Shown: positions 32,516-43,100 of the stretch, piece by piece | Numbering within the stretch: the first letter of the stretch is position 1 | Layout of the letters: each line of letters starts with the position of its first letter | Origin: CAZVFX01 sp964626565 | Lineage (GTDB): Bacteria; Myxococcota_A; UBA9042; CAIXZC01 | Assembly: GCA_964626565.1 (NCBI GenBank) | Contig: CAZVFX010000012.1 | Span: forward strand, 1-64,000 | Reading direction: 5' to 3' | DNA: 64,000 nucleotides | Translations under genes and position numbers: made by a program | Notes under the pieces: model-generated | The model's database searches: none | Seen by the model: only the letters and a program-made list of their open reading frames with translations | Told to the model about the DNA's origin: nothing

Positions 32516-35500
32516 ATGAGCAGAATTCGAAGTGTGCAAGTAAGATTCCGGACTGTTTGCGCAGCGCTTACCTTTCTGATGCTGGCCGGGTGCCTGGATA
32601 CGGCGATTCCCGAACACGACCCGTTGGACCTTGGCGCCGGCACACCGGACGAACTGGCCGCGTCGGACGTCGGGGGTGGAGACGGCGAGGTATCCATTCA
32701 TGGCGGAGATACCGACGCCACTGCGGATGTTGACCCAGCCGAGATCTTCGTAGACGCCGCTGAGGTCGACATCCCGGCAGACCTCTCCGACCAGGTGGAT
32801 CAGTGGGATGCGAGCGAATGTCTCGAGGGCTGCGCCGACACCCTCGACGTCGAAGAAGACTTGGAGGTCTGCACGCCGGATTGCGATGGTAAGGAGTGCG
32901 GGGACGACGGGTGCGGCGCCCAGTGCGGCGAATGCGAACTGGGAGAGGTTTGCGTTGAAGGTGCCTGCGAATGCGCCAAGAACTGCCTGGACAAGGATTG
33001 CGGCGACGACGGTTGTGGCGGGTCCTGCGGCGAGTGCGACGACGGCGACACCTGTTCGGAAGAGGGGCAATGCGAGTGCACGTTTGCAGCGTGTGCGGCG
33101 GCCTGTTGCGCCGCCGGCGAGGTTTGCTCCCCCGAGGAGGCGTGCTGCCTTCCTGCGTGCGAAAACAAGCAGTGTGGAGACGACGGATGCGGCGGCCTTT
33201 GCGGAGAATGCCCGGGCGCCCAGGACCTGTGTGAAGACGGACACTGCGTGTGTCTTGCTGAGTGTGATGGCAAATCGTGCGGTGACGACGACGGCTGCGG
33301 AAACGGCTGCGTGGTCCAGGACTGCGACGGTTTCCAGGAGGAGTGTATCGACGGTAACTGCACCTGCGTACCGGATTGCGAGGGTGTGGAGTGTGGCGAC
33401 GACGGCTGCGGCGGCGAGTGCGGGCCTTGTACCGGCCTCCAGGACGACTGCGTTGAGGGCAGTTGCGTGTGTCAGCCGGCTTGTGAGAACCTCGAATGCG
33501 GCCCTGACGGGTGCGAAGGCTCTTGTGGACAATGTGGCGGCGTCCAGGAAGCGTGCGTCGACGGTTCGTGCACGTGCCAGCCGGCCTGCGCAGGCATGGA
33601 GTGCGGGGATGACGGCTGCGGCGGAGCGTGCGGCGACTGCACCGGTCCCCAGGCTGAGTGCTCGCAGGGTGTTTGCATTTGCCTGCCGGAATGCGCCGGG
33701 AAGGAGTGCGGATCGGATGGGTGTGGCGGCCAGTGCGGTGATTGCGAAAGCAGCCAGGATGTCTGTTTCGGCGGCTCGTGCCTCTGCATACCGGATTGCG
33801 AGGGAAAAGAGTGCGGCGACAGCGGTTGTGGCAGCCTGTGCGCGCCCGGCTTCTGCCCGGGCCCGCAAGATGATTGCGTGACGGGAGTGTGTGTGTGCCA
33901 GCCCGACTGCAACGGCAAGGAGTGCGGCGACGATGGTTGCGGCGGTTCCTGCGGCGCCTGCTCCGACGAGCTTGCCTGCACCATCAACTCGTGCGTGGAC
34001 GGCATGTGCGAATTCCCCGTCCAGGACTTCTTCTGCCTGCTGCAGGGCATCTGCGTGCCCTCGGGGACGGAGAATCCGTTCAACGTGTGCGAGAAATGCC
34101 AGCCGGCGCTCTCGAAGTCGGCGTGGACTCCACTGCTCGACGGCACGCCCTGCGGCCCCGAGATGCTGTGCCACACGGGCAGTTGCTGTGACGTGGGCGC
34201 CAACTGCCAGGGCAAGGAGTGCGGGCCCAACGGTTGCGGCGGTTCGTGCGGCACCTGCCCTGGCCCTCAAGATGTGTGCTCCGGCGGGCTGTGTGAATGC
34301 GCTCCCGACTGCGATGGCAAGGAGTGCGGCGACGACGGGTGCGGGGGTGCATGCGGCCAGTGTTCCGGCGGCAAGGTCTGTACGTTCGCCATATGCACGT
34401 GCCTCCCCAACGACCATACCGAATGCTGCGGAGACGACGCCTGCACCGTGGACAGTTGCGGGACGATGGGTGAAGTGGTTGCGGTCTGCCCCTTCGGGTG
34501 CACCGGAGGAGAGTGCGACAACTGCCAGCCGGACTGCGTCGAAAAGGAGTGCGGGGCCGACGGCTGCGGAGGCAGTTGCGGCGCCTGTACCGGCCCCCAG
34601 GAGTTATGCCAGAGCAGCAGTTGCGTCTGCCAGCCGGACTGCGCCGGAAAGGAGTGCGGTCCCGACGGATGCGGGGGAGAATGCGGCGCTTGTACTGGTC
34701 CCCAGGAGGAGTGCCTCAGCGGATTGTGCACGTGCGTGCCGCAGTGCGAAGGTAAGGAGTGCGGCGACGACGGTTGCGGGGGCGAGTGTGGTGCTTGCTT
34801 CGGCTTGCAGGAGGACTGCCTCGATGGGGATTGCGTTTGCCAGCCGGCGTGCGAGGGTAAGGAGTGCGGTCCCGACGGGTGCGGCGGATTGTGCGGCGAT
34901 TGTGACGACGCCTTGCCCTGCACCGATGAGACTTGTGTGGACGGCGGCTGCACGTCGACGATCCTGGATCTATACTGCTTGCCGGAGGAGGAGTGCGTAC
35001 CCCAGGACGGGTTGAACCCTTCCAATCCGTGCGAATCGTGCCAGCCCGGAGCCAGCCAGGGAGGCTGGACCGCGGTTGTCGACGGCCAGGAGTGCGGAGT
35101 GGGCGCCCTTTGCCTTGGCGGTGCGTGCTGCGATTATGCTGCCAACTGTGAAGGAAAGGAGTGCGGCAGCGACGGCTGCGGAGGCATTTGTGGTGAATGC
35201 GCCGGCCCCCAGGAGGTGTGCTCCAACGGGTTGTGCCTGTGTCTGCCCGACTGCGCCGACAGCGAGTGCGGCGACGACGGCTGCGGTGGCTCCTGCGGCA
35301 TTTGCCCCGGCCCCCAAGACGCATGCCAAGGCGGCCAGTGCATCTGCCAGCCCGATTGTTTGGATAAGGAGTGCGGAGAGGATGGCTGCGGCGGATCCTG
35401 CGGCCAGTGTGACGATGCGCTCTCCTGCACCGGTGATTCGTGTATCGGAAACTCCTGCACCTTCGAATTGCTGGATCAGTTCTGCCTCATCGCGGGTGAG

Positions 35501-36109
35501 TGCGAGCCGGAGTGGACCGCCAACCCGGACAACGCCTGTGAGCAATGCGACCCGGCCGCGGCAACCGACGCGTGGACTTGGGTAGCCGACGGGACTTCCT
35601 GCGGCAACGGCGGGGAGATCTGCTACCAGGGGGCATGTTGCGATAAACCCTCCAACTGCTCCGGCCAGGAATGCGGCGACGACGGGTGCGGAGGAACGTG
35701 CGGCGATTGCCTGGCGGGATACGGATGCAGTTCGGGCGCCTGTATCGGCTCGTGCGAAGGATATTGCGGGCAGAAGAGCGCGGGCGGATGCTGGTGCGAC
35801 AGCCAGTGCTTCGGTTACGGCGACTGCTGCACGGACGTTTGCGTGTACTGCACTGACCTGACCACTTGCGCCGGCGGCGCTTGCGGTGACGGCATATGCA
35901 GCGCCCAGAAGAACGACAGTTGCGCAACTTGCGCGCCGGATTGCCCGTGCGCTGAGAACGAGGTTTGCGCGAGCGGCGTGTGCTGCGCGCCGGCCTGTGA
36001 GGGCAAAGAGTGCGGTTCCGACGGCTGTGGCGGATCGTGCGGAAGCTGTCAACAATTGTACGGCTCGGATTGGGTATGCTCGAGCGGAAAATGCTACTAC
36101 GACGACTAG
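32516..36109 (+). CDS. Giant cysteine-repeat lipoprotein A
   Basis: A 1197-aa lipoprotein (signal FRTVCAALTFLMLAGC). After an Asp/Ala-rich acidic stretch (residues ~27-115) there are 21 units built around (K/x)ECGDDGCGGxCGxC. A typical unit is 35 residues with eight cysteines, consistent with a chain of small disulfide knots. Between units are longer modules: CGSLCAPGFC, EFPVQDFFC...CEKCQP, and ECCGDDACTVDSCG. Residues 1080-1112 match a somatomedin-B cysteine pattern. It is colinear with the two following genes, indicating tandem triplication. It is probably surface-exposed and protease-resistant; the role (adhesin, spacer or receptor) is unknown. Confidence 0.85.
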   Translation: MSRIRSVQVRFRTVCAALTFLMLAGCLDTAIPEHDPLDLGAGTPDELAASDVGGGDGEVSIHGGDTDATADVDPAEIFVDAAEVDIPADLSDQVDQWDASECLEGCADTLDVEEDLEVCTPDCDGKECGDDGCGAQCGECELGEVCVEGACECAKNCLDKDCGDDGCGGSCGECDDGDTCSEEGQCECTFAACAAACCAAGEVCSPEEACCLPACENKQCGDDGCGGLCGECPGAQDLCEDGHCVCLAECDGKSCGDDDGCGNGCVVQDCDGFQEECIDGNCTCVPDCEGVECGDDGCGGECGPCTGLQDDCVEGSCVCQPACENLECGPDGCEGSCGQCGGVQEACVDGSCTCQPACAGMECGDDGCGGACGDCTGPQAECSQGVCICLPECAGKECGSDGCGGQCGDCESSQDVCFGGSCLCIPDCEGKECGDSGCGSLCAPGFCPGPQDDCVTGVCVCQPDCNGKECGDDGCGGSCGACSDELACTINSCVDGMCEFPVQDFFCLLQGICVPSGTENPFNVCEKCQPALSKSAWTPLLDGTPCGPEMLCHTGSCCDVGANCQGKECGPNGCGGSCGTCPGPQDVCSGGLCECAPDCDGKECGDDGCGGACGQCSGGKVCTFAICTCLPNDHTECCGDDACTVDSCGTMGEVVAVCPFGCTGGECDNCQPDCVEKECGADGCGGSCGACTGPQELCQSSSCVCQPDCAGKECGPDGCGGECGACTGPQEECLSGLCTCVPQCEGKECGDDGCGGECGACFGLQEDCLDGDCVCQPACEGKECGPDGCGGLCGDCDDALPCTDETCVDGGCTSTILDLYCLPEEECVPQDGLNPSNPCESCQPGASQGGWTAVVDGQECGVGALCLGGACCDYAANCEGKECGSDGCGGICGECAGPQEVCSNGLCLCLPDCADSECGDDGCGGSCGICPGPQDACQGGQCICQPDCLDKECGEDGCGGSCGQCDDALSCTGDSCIGNSCTFELLDQFCLIAGECEPEWTANPDNACEQCDPAAATDAWTWVADGTSCGNGGEICYQGACCDKPSNCSGQECGDDGCGGTCGDCLAGYGCSSGACIGSCEGYCGQKSAGGCWCDSQCFGYGDCCTDVCVYCTDLTTCAGGACGDGICSAQKNDSCATCAPDCPCAENEVCASGVCCAPACEGKECGSDGCGGSCGSCQQLYGSDWVCSSGKCYYDD
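35753..35851 (+). other. Somatomedin-B-like module in lipoprotein A
   Basis: Residues 1080-1112 read C-x3-C-x7-C-x-C-x3-C-x5-CC-x6-C, with CWCDSQC and DCCTDV in the middle. Vitronectin's somatomedin-B domain has C-x3-C-x9-C-x-C-x3-C-x5-CC-x6-C, with QCDELC and SCCTDY. One extra Cys lies in the last spacer. These domains bind protein partners in animals. The call rests on cysteine spacing alone. Confidence 0.55.
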
Positions 36110-36123
36110 CTGTGGAGTGAGGG

Positions 36124-39100
36124 ATGATTGAGCACCTGAAGAGTGAAGTAATTGTGTTCGCCCTGGTCTTGACGGCGCTTGGTCTGCTGAACGGTTGCCT
36201 GGACACGGGGGTCCCCCACCATCCGGGGCTGGATGGAGTGGCTGGGGACGTATCGGTCGCGGACGCCGGGGATCTGCTGTCGGATGACACCGACCTTACG
36301 GCGGAGGAGTTGCCCGACGTCACCGTGCCGGATGACGGGGAAGTGCTGCAACCCGACATCCCCCTGGATTCGGAGCCGGCCGATGCGGAAGAGGACGCCG
36401 GGGACACGGCCATCCCCTCGGATGCGGACGTCGATGACGGCGGCTGCGAAGCCGACTGTGAAGCACCTGACGCGGAAGTGTGGGAAGAATATGTCTGTGA
36501 GGGGGATTGCGACGGCAAGGGCTGTGGCGAGGACGACGGTTGCGGTGACGCGTGTGTAGTCCAGGACTGCGCCGGTGAGCAGGAGATGTGCCTCGAAATT
36601 GAAGCCGAGGTGGGGTGCTGGTGCGTACCCGACTGCGAAAGCCTCGACTGCGGAGATGACGGGTGTGGCGGGACGTGTGGAGAATGCCTCGAAGAACAGC
36701 ACGAGTGCCAGGAGGGGGCTTGTGTCTGCATCCCGGACTGCGACGGCAAGGAATGCGGCGGTGATGGCTGCGGCGGCAACTGCGGAGAATGCCTGGACGC
36801 ACAACACGAGTGCCAGGAAGGGGCGTGCGTCTGCGTTCCCGAATGCCAGGACAAAGAGTGTGGCGAAGACGGTTGTGACGGGAGTTGCGGTGAGTGTACC
36901 GGCCCCCAGGCGGAATGCTCCCAGGGAATTTGCACCTGCATCCCGGACTGCGTGGACAAAGACTGCGGAACCGATGGATGCGGCGGTGATTGCGGGGTGT
37001 GCCCCGGCGACCAGGACATCTGCTTTGGCGGCGGGTGCATTTGCATTCCCGCTTGCGACGGCAAGAACTGCGGGGATGACGGCTGCGGTAGCCTGTGCGC
37101 ACCCGGCTTCTGCCCCGGTCCCCAGGATGCGTGCGTGTCCGGAGTCTGCACCTGCCTTCCCGAATGCGAGGGCAAGGAATGCGGGGCAGACGGATGCGGC
37201 GGCACCTGCGGGGCGTGCGTTGACGAGTTGAGTTGCACCAACAGCGTGTGCGACCAAGGATTGTGCCAGTTCCCGGTGCAGGACTTCTTCTGTCTCGTTG
37301 AAGGGATTTGCGTACCGTCGGGGACGGAAAATCCCCAGAACGTATGCGAGAAATGTCAGCCGGCCATTTCGAAGCTGGCGTGGTCGTCACTTCCCGACGG
37401 GCTGACCTGCGGCGCTGACATGGCCTGCTACCAGGGGAGCTGCTGCGATTTCGGGGCAAATTGCGAAGGCAAGGAGTGCGGAGACGACGGGTGCGGCGGC
37501 ACATGCGCCGAGTGCGAGGGTTCTCAAGACATTTGCGTGGACGGTTTGTGTGAATGTCAACCCGCTTGCGACGGGATTGAGTGCGGGAGCGACGGTTGTG
37601 GGAGCGAATGCGGCTCGTGCGATGGCGGAAAATTGTGCGTCGACGGTGCGTGCTCCTGTGTGCCCGAATTTTCTGATGGCTGTTGTGGAAACAACGTGTG
37701 CTGGTTCGATAGCTGCGGAGTCCAGGGCGGCACCGTCGCGGAGTGTCAGCACGGCTGCATCGATGGCGAATGCGACAACTGCACCCCGGATTGCAACGGC
37801 AAGGTGTGCGGGGCTGACGGTTGCGGTGGAGAGTGCGGCGTTTGCGTCGGTCCACAGGATTTGTGCGTAGGCGGGGCGTGTATCTGCCAGCCCCTCTGCA
37901 CCGACCTTGTGTGCGGAGAAGACGGATGCGGCGGCTCGTGTGGCGACTGCGTCGGACCGCAGGAGTTGTGCGTCGGCGGGGACTGCGTCTGCCAGCCCGA
38001 TTGCGTAGGCAAGCAGTGCGGCGACGATGGCTGCGGCGGCGACTGTGGCATCTGCACCGGGCCGCTGGACCTATGCGTAGCCGGCTCGTGTGAATGCCAA
38101 CCGGCGTGCGCCGGGAAGGCTTGCGGACCCGATGGATGCGGCGGCGTGTGCGGAGAGTGCGACGACCTCCTCGCTTGCACCGACGATAGCTGTGTGGGGG
38201 GTGCCTGTGCATCCACCATCCTCGGCCTGTATTGCGTACTCGAGGGTAGCTGCGTACCCACTGGCGAGTTGAACCAGACCAACCTGTGCGAAGAGTGCGC
38301 ACCGGGGATCTCCCAGGACGCCTGGACCCCCCTGGCGGACGGTGCGGGTTGTGGTGACGGCATGGCTTGTTATCAAGGGGCCTGCTGTAATTACGCGGCG
38401 AATTGTACCGGAAAAGACTGCGGCTCGGACGGCTGCGGCGGCGGTTGTGGGAGTTGCACCGGCCCCCAGGACGTGTGCCTGAGCGGTCTGTGCACCTGTA
38501 TTGCCGAATGCACTGGGAAAGAGTGCGGGGCAGATGGCTGCGGCGACGACTGCGGGGTGTGCCCCGGCCCGCAGGACCTGTGCAATGAGTCCGGTCTGTG
38601 TGAATGCATCCCAGCCTGCGAGGGGAAGGTGTGCGGGGCTGACGGCTGTGGTGGATCTTGTGGTGAGTGCGCCTGCGGAGAGGAGTGCAGCACCGGCGCT
38701 TGCGTCTTCACCGCGTGCGACGGCCTGAACTGCGGGACTGACGGTTGTGGCGGCTCGTGCGGAACCTGCACCGGCCCCCAGGACATCTGTATTGACGGCC
38801 TGTGCACCTGCGCACCGTTCTGCACGGGGAAGGAATGCGGGCCGGACGGCTGTGGCGAAGAGTGCGGGACCTGCGACCCGGGTCAGGTATGCATCAACGG
38901 GCTGTGCCCGCCCCCCGGAGACGAGTGTTACGACGACAACAACGATAACTGGGACGGTTGTACCGACGGCGGCCTCACGGAATTCGGGACCAGCCTAGAG
39001 ACTACGGGAGACCAGTTCTATCCCGCGGCCGGGGTCTTTGAAGACGGAGGTTACGTAATTGCCTGGCAAAGTAAGGACCAGGACGGCGACGACTTCGGCG

Positions 39101-40131
39101 TCTTTGTCCGGGCCTTTGATGCTGCCGGCGGCACAACAGGCCCTGAGGTTCAGGTGAACCAGGTGGCAACCGATATTCAACAGAACCCGGACCTGGCGGT
39201 GCTTGCCGACGGTGGCTTTGTCGTGACGTGGGAATCCAAGAACCAGGATGGCGACGGCTTTGGGATTTTCGCTCGCCTGTTCCAGGGCGACGGCGACCCT
39301 TCCGGCAATGAATTCGGTGTGAATTCCTACACCGAGGGTGACCAGTTCAACCCCGCGGCCGCGGCCCTTCCCGGCGGCCACTTTCTGGTGGTCTGGGACG
39401 GCGAGGGAGACGAAGACGACAAGGGTGTCTTCTGCCAACGAAAAACCGGCTCGGGAGCGAAGCAGGGGTTGGCAAAACAGGTCAACACCGAAACCGACGA
39501 CACCCAGGCCTTCCCTGCGGTTGCCGCACTGGGAGGGGATGATTTCGTGGTGGTATGGCAAAGCAAGGACCAGGACGGCAACGCCAACGGGATATTCGGC
39601 CAGAGAATGATGGGCAATTGTGCCAAGGCAGGCAGTGAATTCCAGGTCAACACTTATTACTCGGGGGAGCAGATGTCCCCTGCGGTCACCGGCCTTGCCG
39701 GGGGTGACTTTGTGGTCATGTGGCATGGCAAAAATGACGTCGACAGCATGGGCATCCATGGGCAGGCGTACCAGGCGGACGGCACCCTCGAAGGCCAGCA
39801 GTTCATGATCAACGCCACCGTGGCGGAGAACCAACTCTACCCCTGTGCGGCCCACACCGGCGGTGGCGCTTTCGTGTCGGGCTGGGAGAGCAACAAACAG
39901 GACGGCAACGCCCACGGAGTGGTGGGACGCCGGTTCCTGGGCGACCTGACCCCGGCCGGGGCCGAATTCGTGGCCAACGTCTACTTCGACAGCGAGCAGA
40001 GGGCGGTGGACTGCGCCGCCTTCGACGACGGCTCATACATCTTCGCCTGGCACGGTAAGGACCAGGATGGAGACGGATACGGGGTATTTGCGCAACGATA
40101 TGGAGCGGATGGTGCGAAAATCTATCACTAG
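36124..40131 (+). CDS. Giant cysteine-repeat lipoprotein B with propeller-like C-terminus
   Basis: A 1335-aa lipoprotein (signal VIVFALVLTALGLLNGC), 14 bases after gene A. An acidic Asp/Glu/Pro stretch leads into 18 units around CGxDGCGGxCGxC with the same inserted modules as protein A (CGSLCAPGFC, EFPVQDFFC, CCGNNVCWFDSCG) in the same order. Near residue 940 a CYDDNNDNWDGC motif, like the short myxobacterial disulfide repeat, ends the Cys part. The last ~375 residues are seven repeats of about 54 residues with GGFVVTW.SK.QDGDG.GIF.R.F, a count that suits a seven-bladed beta-propeller. The 3' end overlaps the start of gene C. Confidence 0.85.
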   Translation: MIEHLKSEVIVFALVLTALGLLNGCLDTGVPHHPGLDGVAGDVSVADAGDLLSDDTDLTAEELPDVTVPDDGEVLQPDIPLDSEPADAEEDAGDTAIPSDADVDDGGCEADCEAPDAEVWEEYVCEGDCDGKGCGEDDGCGDACVVQDCAGEQEMCLEIEAEVGCWCVPDCESLDCGDDGCGGTCGECLEEQHECQEGACVCIPDCDGKECGGDGCGGNCGECLDAQHECQEGACVCVPECQDKECGEDGCDGSCGECTGPQAECSQGICTCIPDCVDKDCGTDGCGGDCGVCPGDQDICFGGGCICIPACDGKNCGDDGCGSLCAPGFCPGPQDACVSGVCTCLPECEGKECGADGCGGTCGACVDELSCTNSVCDQGLCQFPVQDFFCLVEGICVPSGTENPQNVCEKCQPAISKLAWSSLPDGLTCGADMACYQGSCCDFGANCEGKECGDDGCGGTCAECEGSQDICVDGLCECQPACDGIECGSDGCGSECGSCDGGKLCVDGACSCVPEFSDGCCGNNVCWFDSCGVQGGTVAECQHGCIDGECDNCTPDCNGKVCGADGCGGECGVCVGPQDLCVGGACICQPLCTDLVCGEDGCGGSCGDCVGPQELCVGGDCVCQPDCVGKQCGDDGCGGDCGICTGPLDLCVAGSCECQPACAGKACGPDGCGGVCGECDDLLACTDDSCVGGACASTILGLYCVLEGSCVPTGELNQTNLCEECAPGISQDAWTPLADGAGCGDGMACYQGACCNYAANCTGKDCGSDGCGGGCGSCTGPQDVCLSGLCTCIAECTGKECGADGCGDDCGVCPGPQDLCNESGLCECIPACEGKVCGADGCGGSCGECACGEECSTGACVFTACDGLNCGTDGCGGSCGTCTGPQDICIDGLCTCAPFCTGKECGPDGCGEECGTCDPGQVCINGLCPPPGDECYDDNNDNWDGCTDGGLTEFGTSLETTGDQFYPAAGVFEDGGYVIAWQSKDQDGDDFGVFVRAFDAAGGTTGPEVQVNQVATDIQQNPDLAVLADGGFVVTWESKNQDGDGFGIFARLFQGDGDPSGNEFGVNSYTEGDQFNPAAAALPGGHFLVVWDGEGDEDDKGVFCQRKTGSGAKQGLAKQVNTETDDTQAFPAVAALGGDDFVVVWQSKDQDGNANGIFGQRMMGNCAKAGSEFQVNTYYSGEQMSPAVTGLAGGDFVVMWHGKNDVDSMGIHGQAYQADGTLEGQQFMINATVAENQLYPCAAHTGGGAFVSGWESNKQDGNAHGVVGRRFLGDLTPAGAEFVANVYFDSEQRAVDCAAFDDGSYIFAWHGKDQDGDGYGVFAQRYGADGAKIYH
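38995..40119 (+). other. Seven propeller-like repeats in lipoprotein B
   Basis: Each repeat has a hydrophobic strand ending in Trp (VIAW, VVTW, LVVW, VVVW, VVMW, VSGW, IFAW). An Asp/Gly loop (DQDGDD, NQDGDG, DQDGNAN and similar) and GxFxxR follow. Copies 3 and 5 are the most divergent in the loop. The Asp-rich loops could bind calcium. It is a distinct domain, absent from proteins A and C. Confidence 0.7.
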
Positions 40132-43100
40132 CCGGGCGCTGCTCATCGCAGTCCTGCTGGGCGGCTGCCTGGACAAAGAATTGCCGCTGACGCTCCCGGA
40201 CGGAAACGCGATTCCGGATCTTCGGTTGGGGGAATTGGGACCCGATGTTCCGGGAGACACCGGCGACCTGCCGGGTGACGGTCCCCTGGACATCGGAGAC
40301 GCCGATCTATCCGACGCGAGCGACACCGACCTGAATCTGAGCGATGCGGAGCCGGACCTTGCCGACGGAGATGGCTGGCTTGCGGAGGTTGATGCCGAAC
40401 TGGTAGCGGACCTCAGCGATATCCCGGATCAGGTGGACGCAATTGATCTGGAAGCCGGTGATCTGCCCGCGGACAAGTGGGACAGCCAGGACCTGGCCGA
40501 AACTGATACGCCTTGTGTAGCATCGTGCGAGGGGATCGATTGCGGTGACGACGGCTGCGGCGGCGACTGCGGCGCCTGTGACAGCCTTCAAGAAGAGTGT
40601 ATAGAGGGGCTCTGCGTCTGCTCACCTGCCTGCGACGGCGTCGAATGCGGTGAAGACGGCTGCGGGGGAAGCTGCGGAGAGTGCCAGGGGTCACAGGAAT
40701 TGTGCCTCGTAGGCGCTTGCGTGTGCGTCCCGATGTGCGAGGACATGTACTGCGGATCCGACGGCTGCGGCGGCTCGTGTGGCGGGTGCGGGTGCGGCGA
40801 AGAGTGTGTTGAGGCCCAGTGCATCTTTACTGCGTGCGACGGTTTCGAGTGCGCGGCGGACGGCTGCGGCGGTAGCTGCGGCGAATGCGGTTGCGGGGAG
40901 GTCTGCTTCAACGGCGGGTGTGTTTCCAACGCGTGCGCAAATTTGGAGTGCGGCGACGACGGCTGCGGCGGCAGTTGCGGCCAGTGCACAGGTCAACAAT
41001 CTATATGTGACGCGGGCACATGCACCTGCATCCCCGATTGCGGAGCCAACCAATGCGGTGGAGACGGTTGCGGCGGCAGTTGCGGCGAATGCCCCGGGGA
41101 GCAGGACATCTGCTTCAACGGAACCTGCCTGTGCATCGCGGACTGCACCGGCAAGGAGTGCGGTGAGGACGGCTGCGGCAGTTTGTGCGCGCCCGGCTTC
41201 TGCGCAGGCGTTCAGGAAGATTGCGTCGATGGGATGTGTGTGTGCCAACCCGACTGCACAGGTAAGGAGTGCGGCCCCTCCGGCTGCGGCAGCTCCTGCG
41301 GCCCCTGCTTCGATGGGCTGGGTTGCACCAACGACACATGTGCGGAAGGATTGTGCGAATTCCCGGTGCAGGACTTCTTCTGCAATCTGCAGGGCGTTTG
41401 CCTGCCTTCAGGGACGGAGAACCCGCAAAACTCCTGCGAAAAATGCCAGCCGGCCATTTCCAAGAGCGGGTGGACGCCGCTGCCGGACGGATTTCCATGC
41501 GGAGCATCCAAGGTCTGTTTCGCCGGTACCTGCTGCGACCAGGCTGCCGGCTGCCTCGACAAAGATTGTGGTGACGACGGCTGCGGCGGGAGTTGCGGTA
41601 ACTGCAGCGGACAGCAGGTTTGCTCCGCCGAAGGACTGTGCGAGTGTGTTCCCGATTGCACGGACAAGGAGTGCGGTGACGACGGCTGCGGCGGGAGTTG
41701 CGGCGACTGCCTCGACGGCAAGCTCTGTGGGGGCGGCGCGTGTGAGTGCGTCCCCGAGCATTCCGACGACTGCTGCGGCGACGATGTGTGCTGGTTCGAC
41801 AGTTGCGGAATTCAGGGCGAAGTTGTTGCCCAGTGCCCCTTCGGTTGCGTGGGCGGGGCGTGTGACAACTGTTCACCTGCGTGTGTGGGAAAACAGTGTG
41901 GTCCCGATGGCTGCGGCGGTGTTTGCGGAAGTTGCGCCGGGCCCCAGGAGACTTGCTCCAGCGGGCAGTGCACCTGCGTCCCCGCCTGTGCGGGAGTGGA
42001 ATGCGGCGATGACGGCTGCGGCGACAGTTGCGGCGCCTGCGTCGGGCCGCAGGAGGTGTGTACCGACGGGCTGTGCGCCTGCGTCCCCGAATGTGCGGCG
42101 AAGGAGTGCGGCGACGACGGCTGTGGGGGCAGTTGCGGAAGTTGCACCGGCCTGCAGGAGGAATGCTCAGCCGGACTTTGCACCTGCGTCCCCGATTGTT
42201 TCGGTAAGATATGCGGCGAGGACGGGTGCGGAGACCTGTGCGGAAGCTGCGAGGATTTCCTGGCCTGCACCAGCGATGGATGTGTGGACGGAGCCTGCTC
42301 GTTCAACATCAACCCGACTAACTGCCTCGTCGGGGGCGTGTGCTATGACGACGGAGACCTGAACCTCGAGGTTCCCTGTCAACAATGCTCGGCAGGAACC
42401 GACCAGGACGGCTGGACCGTCCAGGCCGACGGCATCCCCTGCGACGGCGCCGGAGTATGCAACAACGGCTCCTGCTGCTACCCCGCGGATAACTGCACCG
42501 GCAAGGACTGCGGGTCGGACGGCTGCGGGGGAATGTGCGGTCTGTGCACCGGCCAGGAGGTGTGCCTCAACGATCTTTGCCAGTGCATTCCCGATTGCAC
42601 GGGCAAGGAATGCGGCGACGACGGCTGCGGCGGTTCCTGCGGCATCTGCCCGGGCCCCCAGGACTTCTGCTCCAATGGAATCTGCAACTGCGCGCCCGAG
42701 TGTACGGGCATCGAGTGCGGCGACGACGGATGCAACGGTTCGTGCGGCGCGTGCCCGGGACCGCAGGACGTTTGTTCCAGCGGAGTCTGCACCTGCCAAC
42801 CCGACTGTATTGGCAAAAGCTGCGGCGATGACGGTTGCACGGGGAGTTGCGGCGCCTGCAACGACGGTATCCAGTGCACCGACGACTCGTGCAACGCGGG
42901 AACATGCGAGTTCCTGCTTCAGGCCGGAAACTGCCTTATTTCGGGTGCGTGTGTCCCTGACGGGCAGGTGAACGCAACCAACGTTTGCGAATCGTGCCAG
43001 CCCACACAATCCACCGCTGGCTACACCCCCCTGCCTGACGGCACGTCCTGCGGCGTCAGCAAGTCGTGCTACCTCGGACAGTGCTGCGACTACAGCGCGG

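Noticed and set aside
32471..43000. Long open frames antisense to the three Cys-repeat genes (several of 300-660 codons)
   Set aside because: They mirror the repeat codons (Thr/Ala/Arg- or Pro/Ser/His-rich), lack ribosome sites and signals, and exist only because GC-rich repeats avoid stop codons in other frames.
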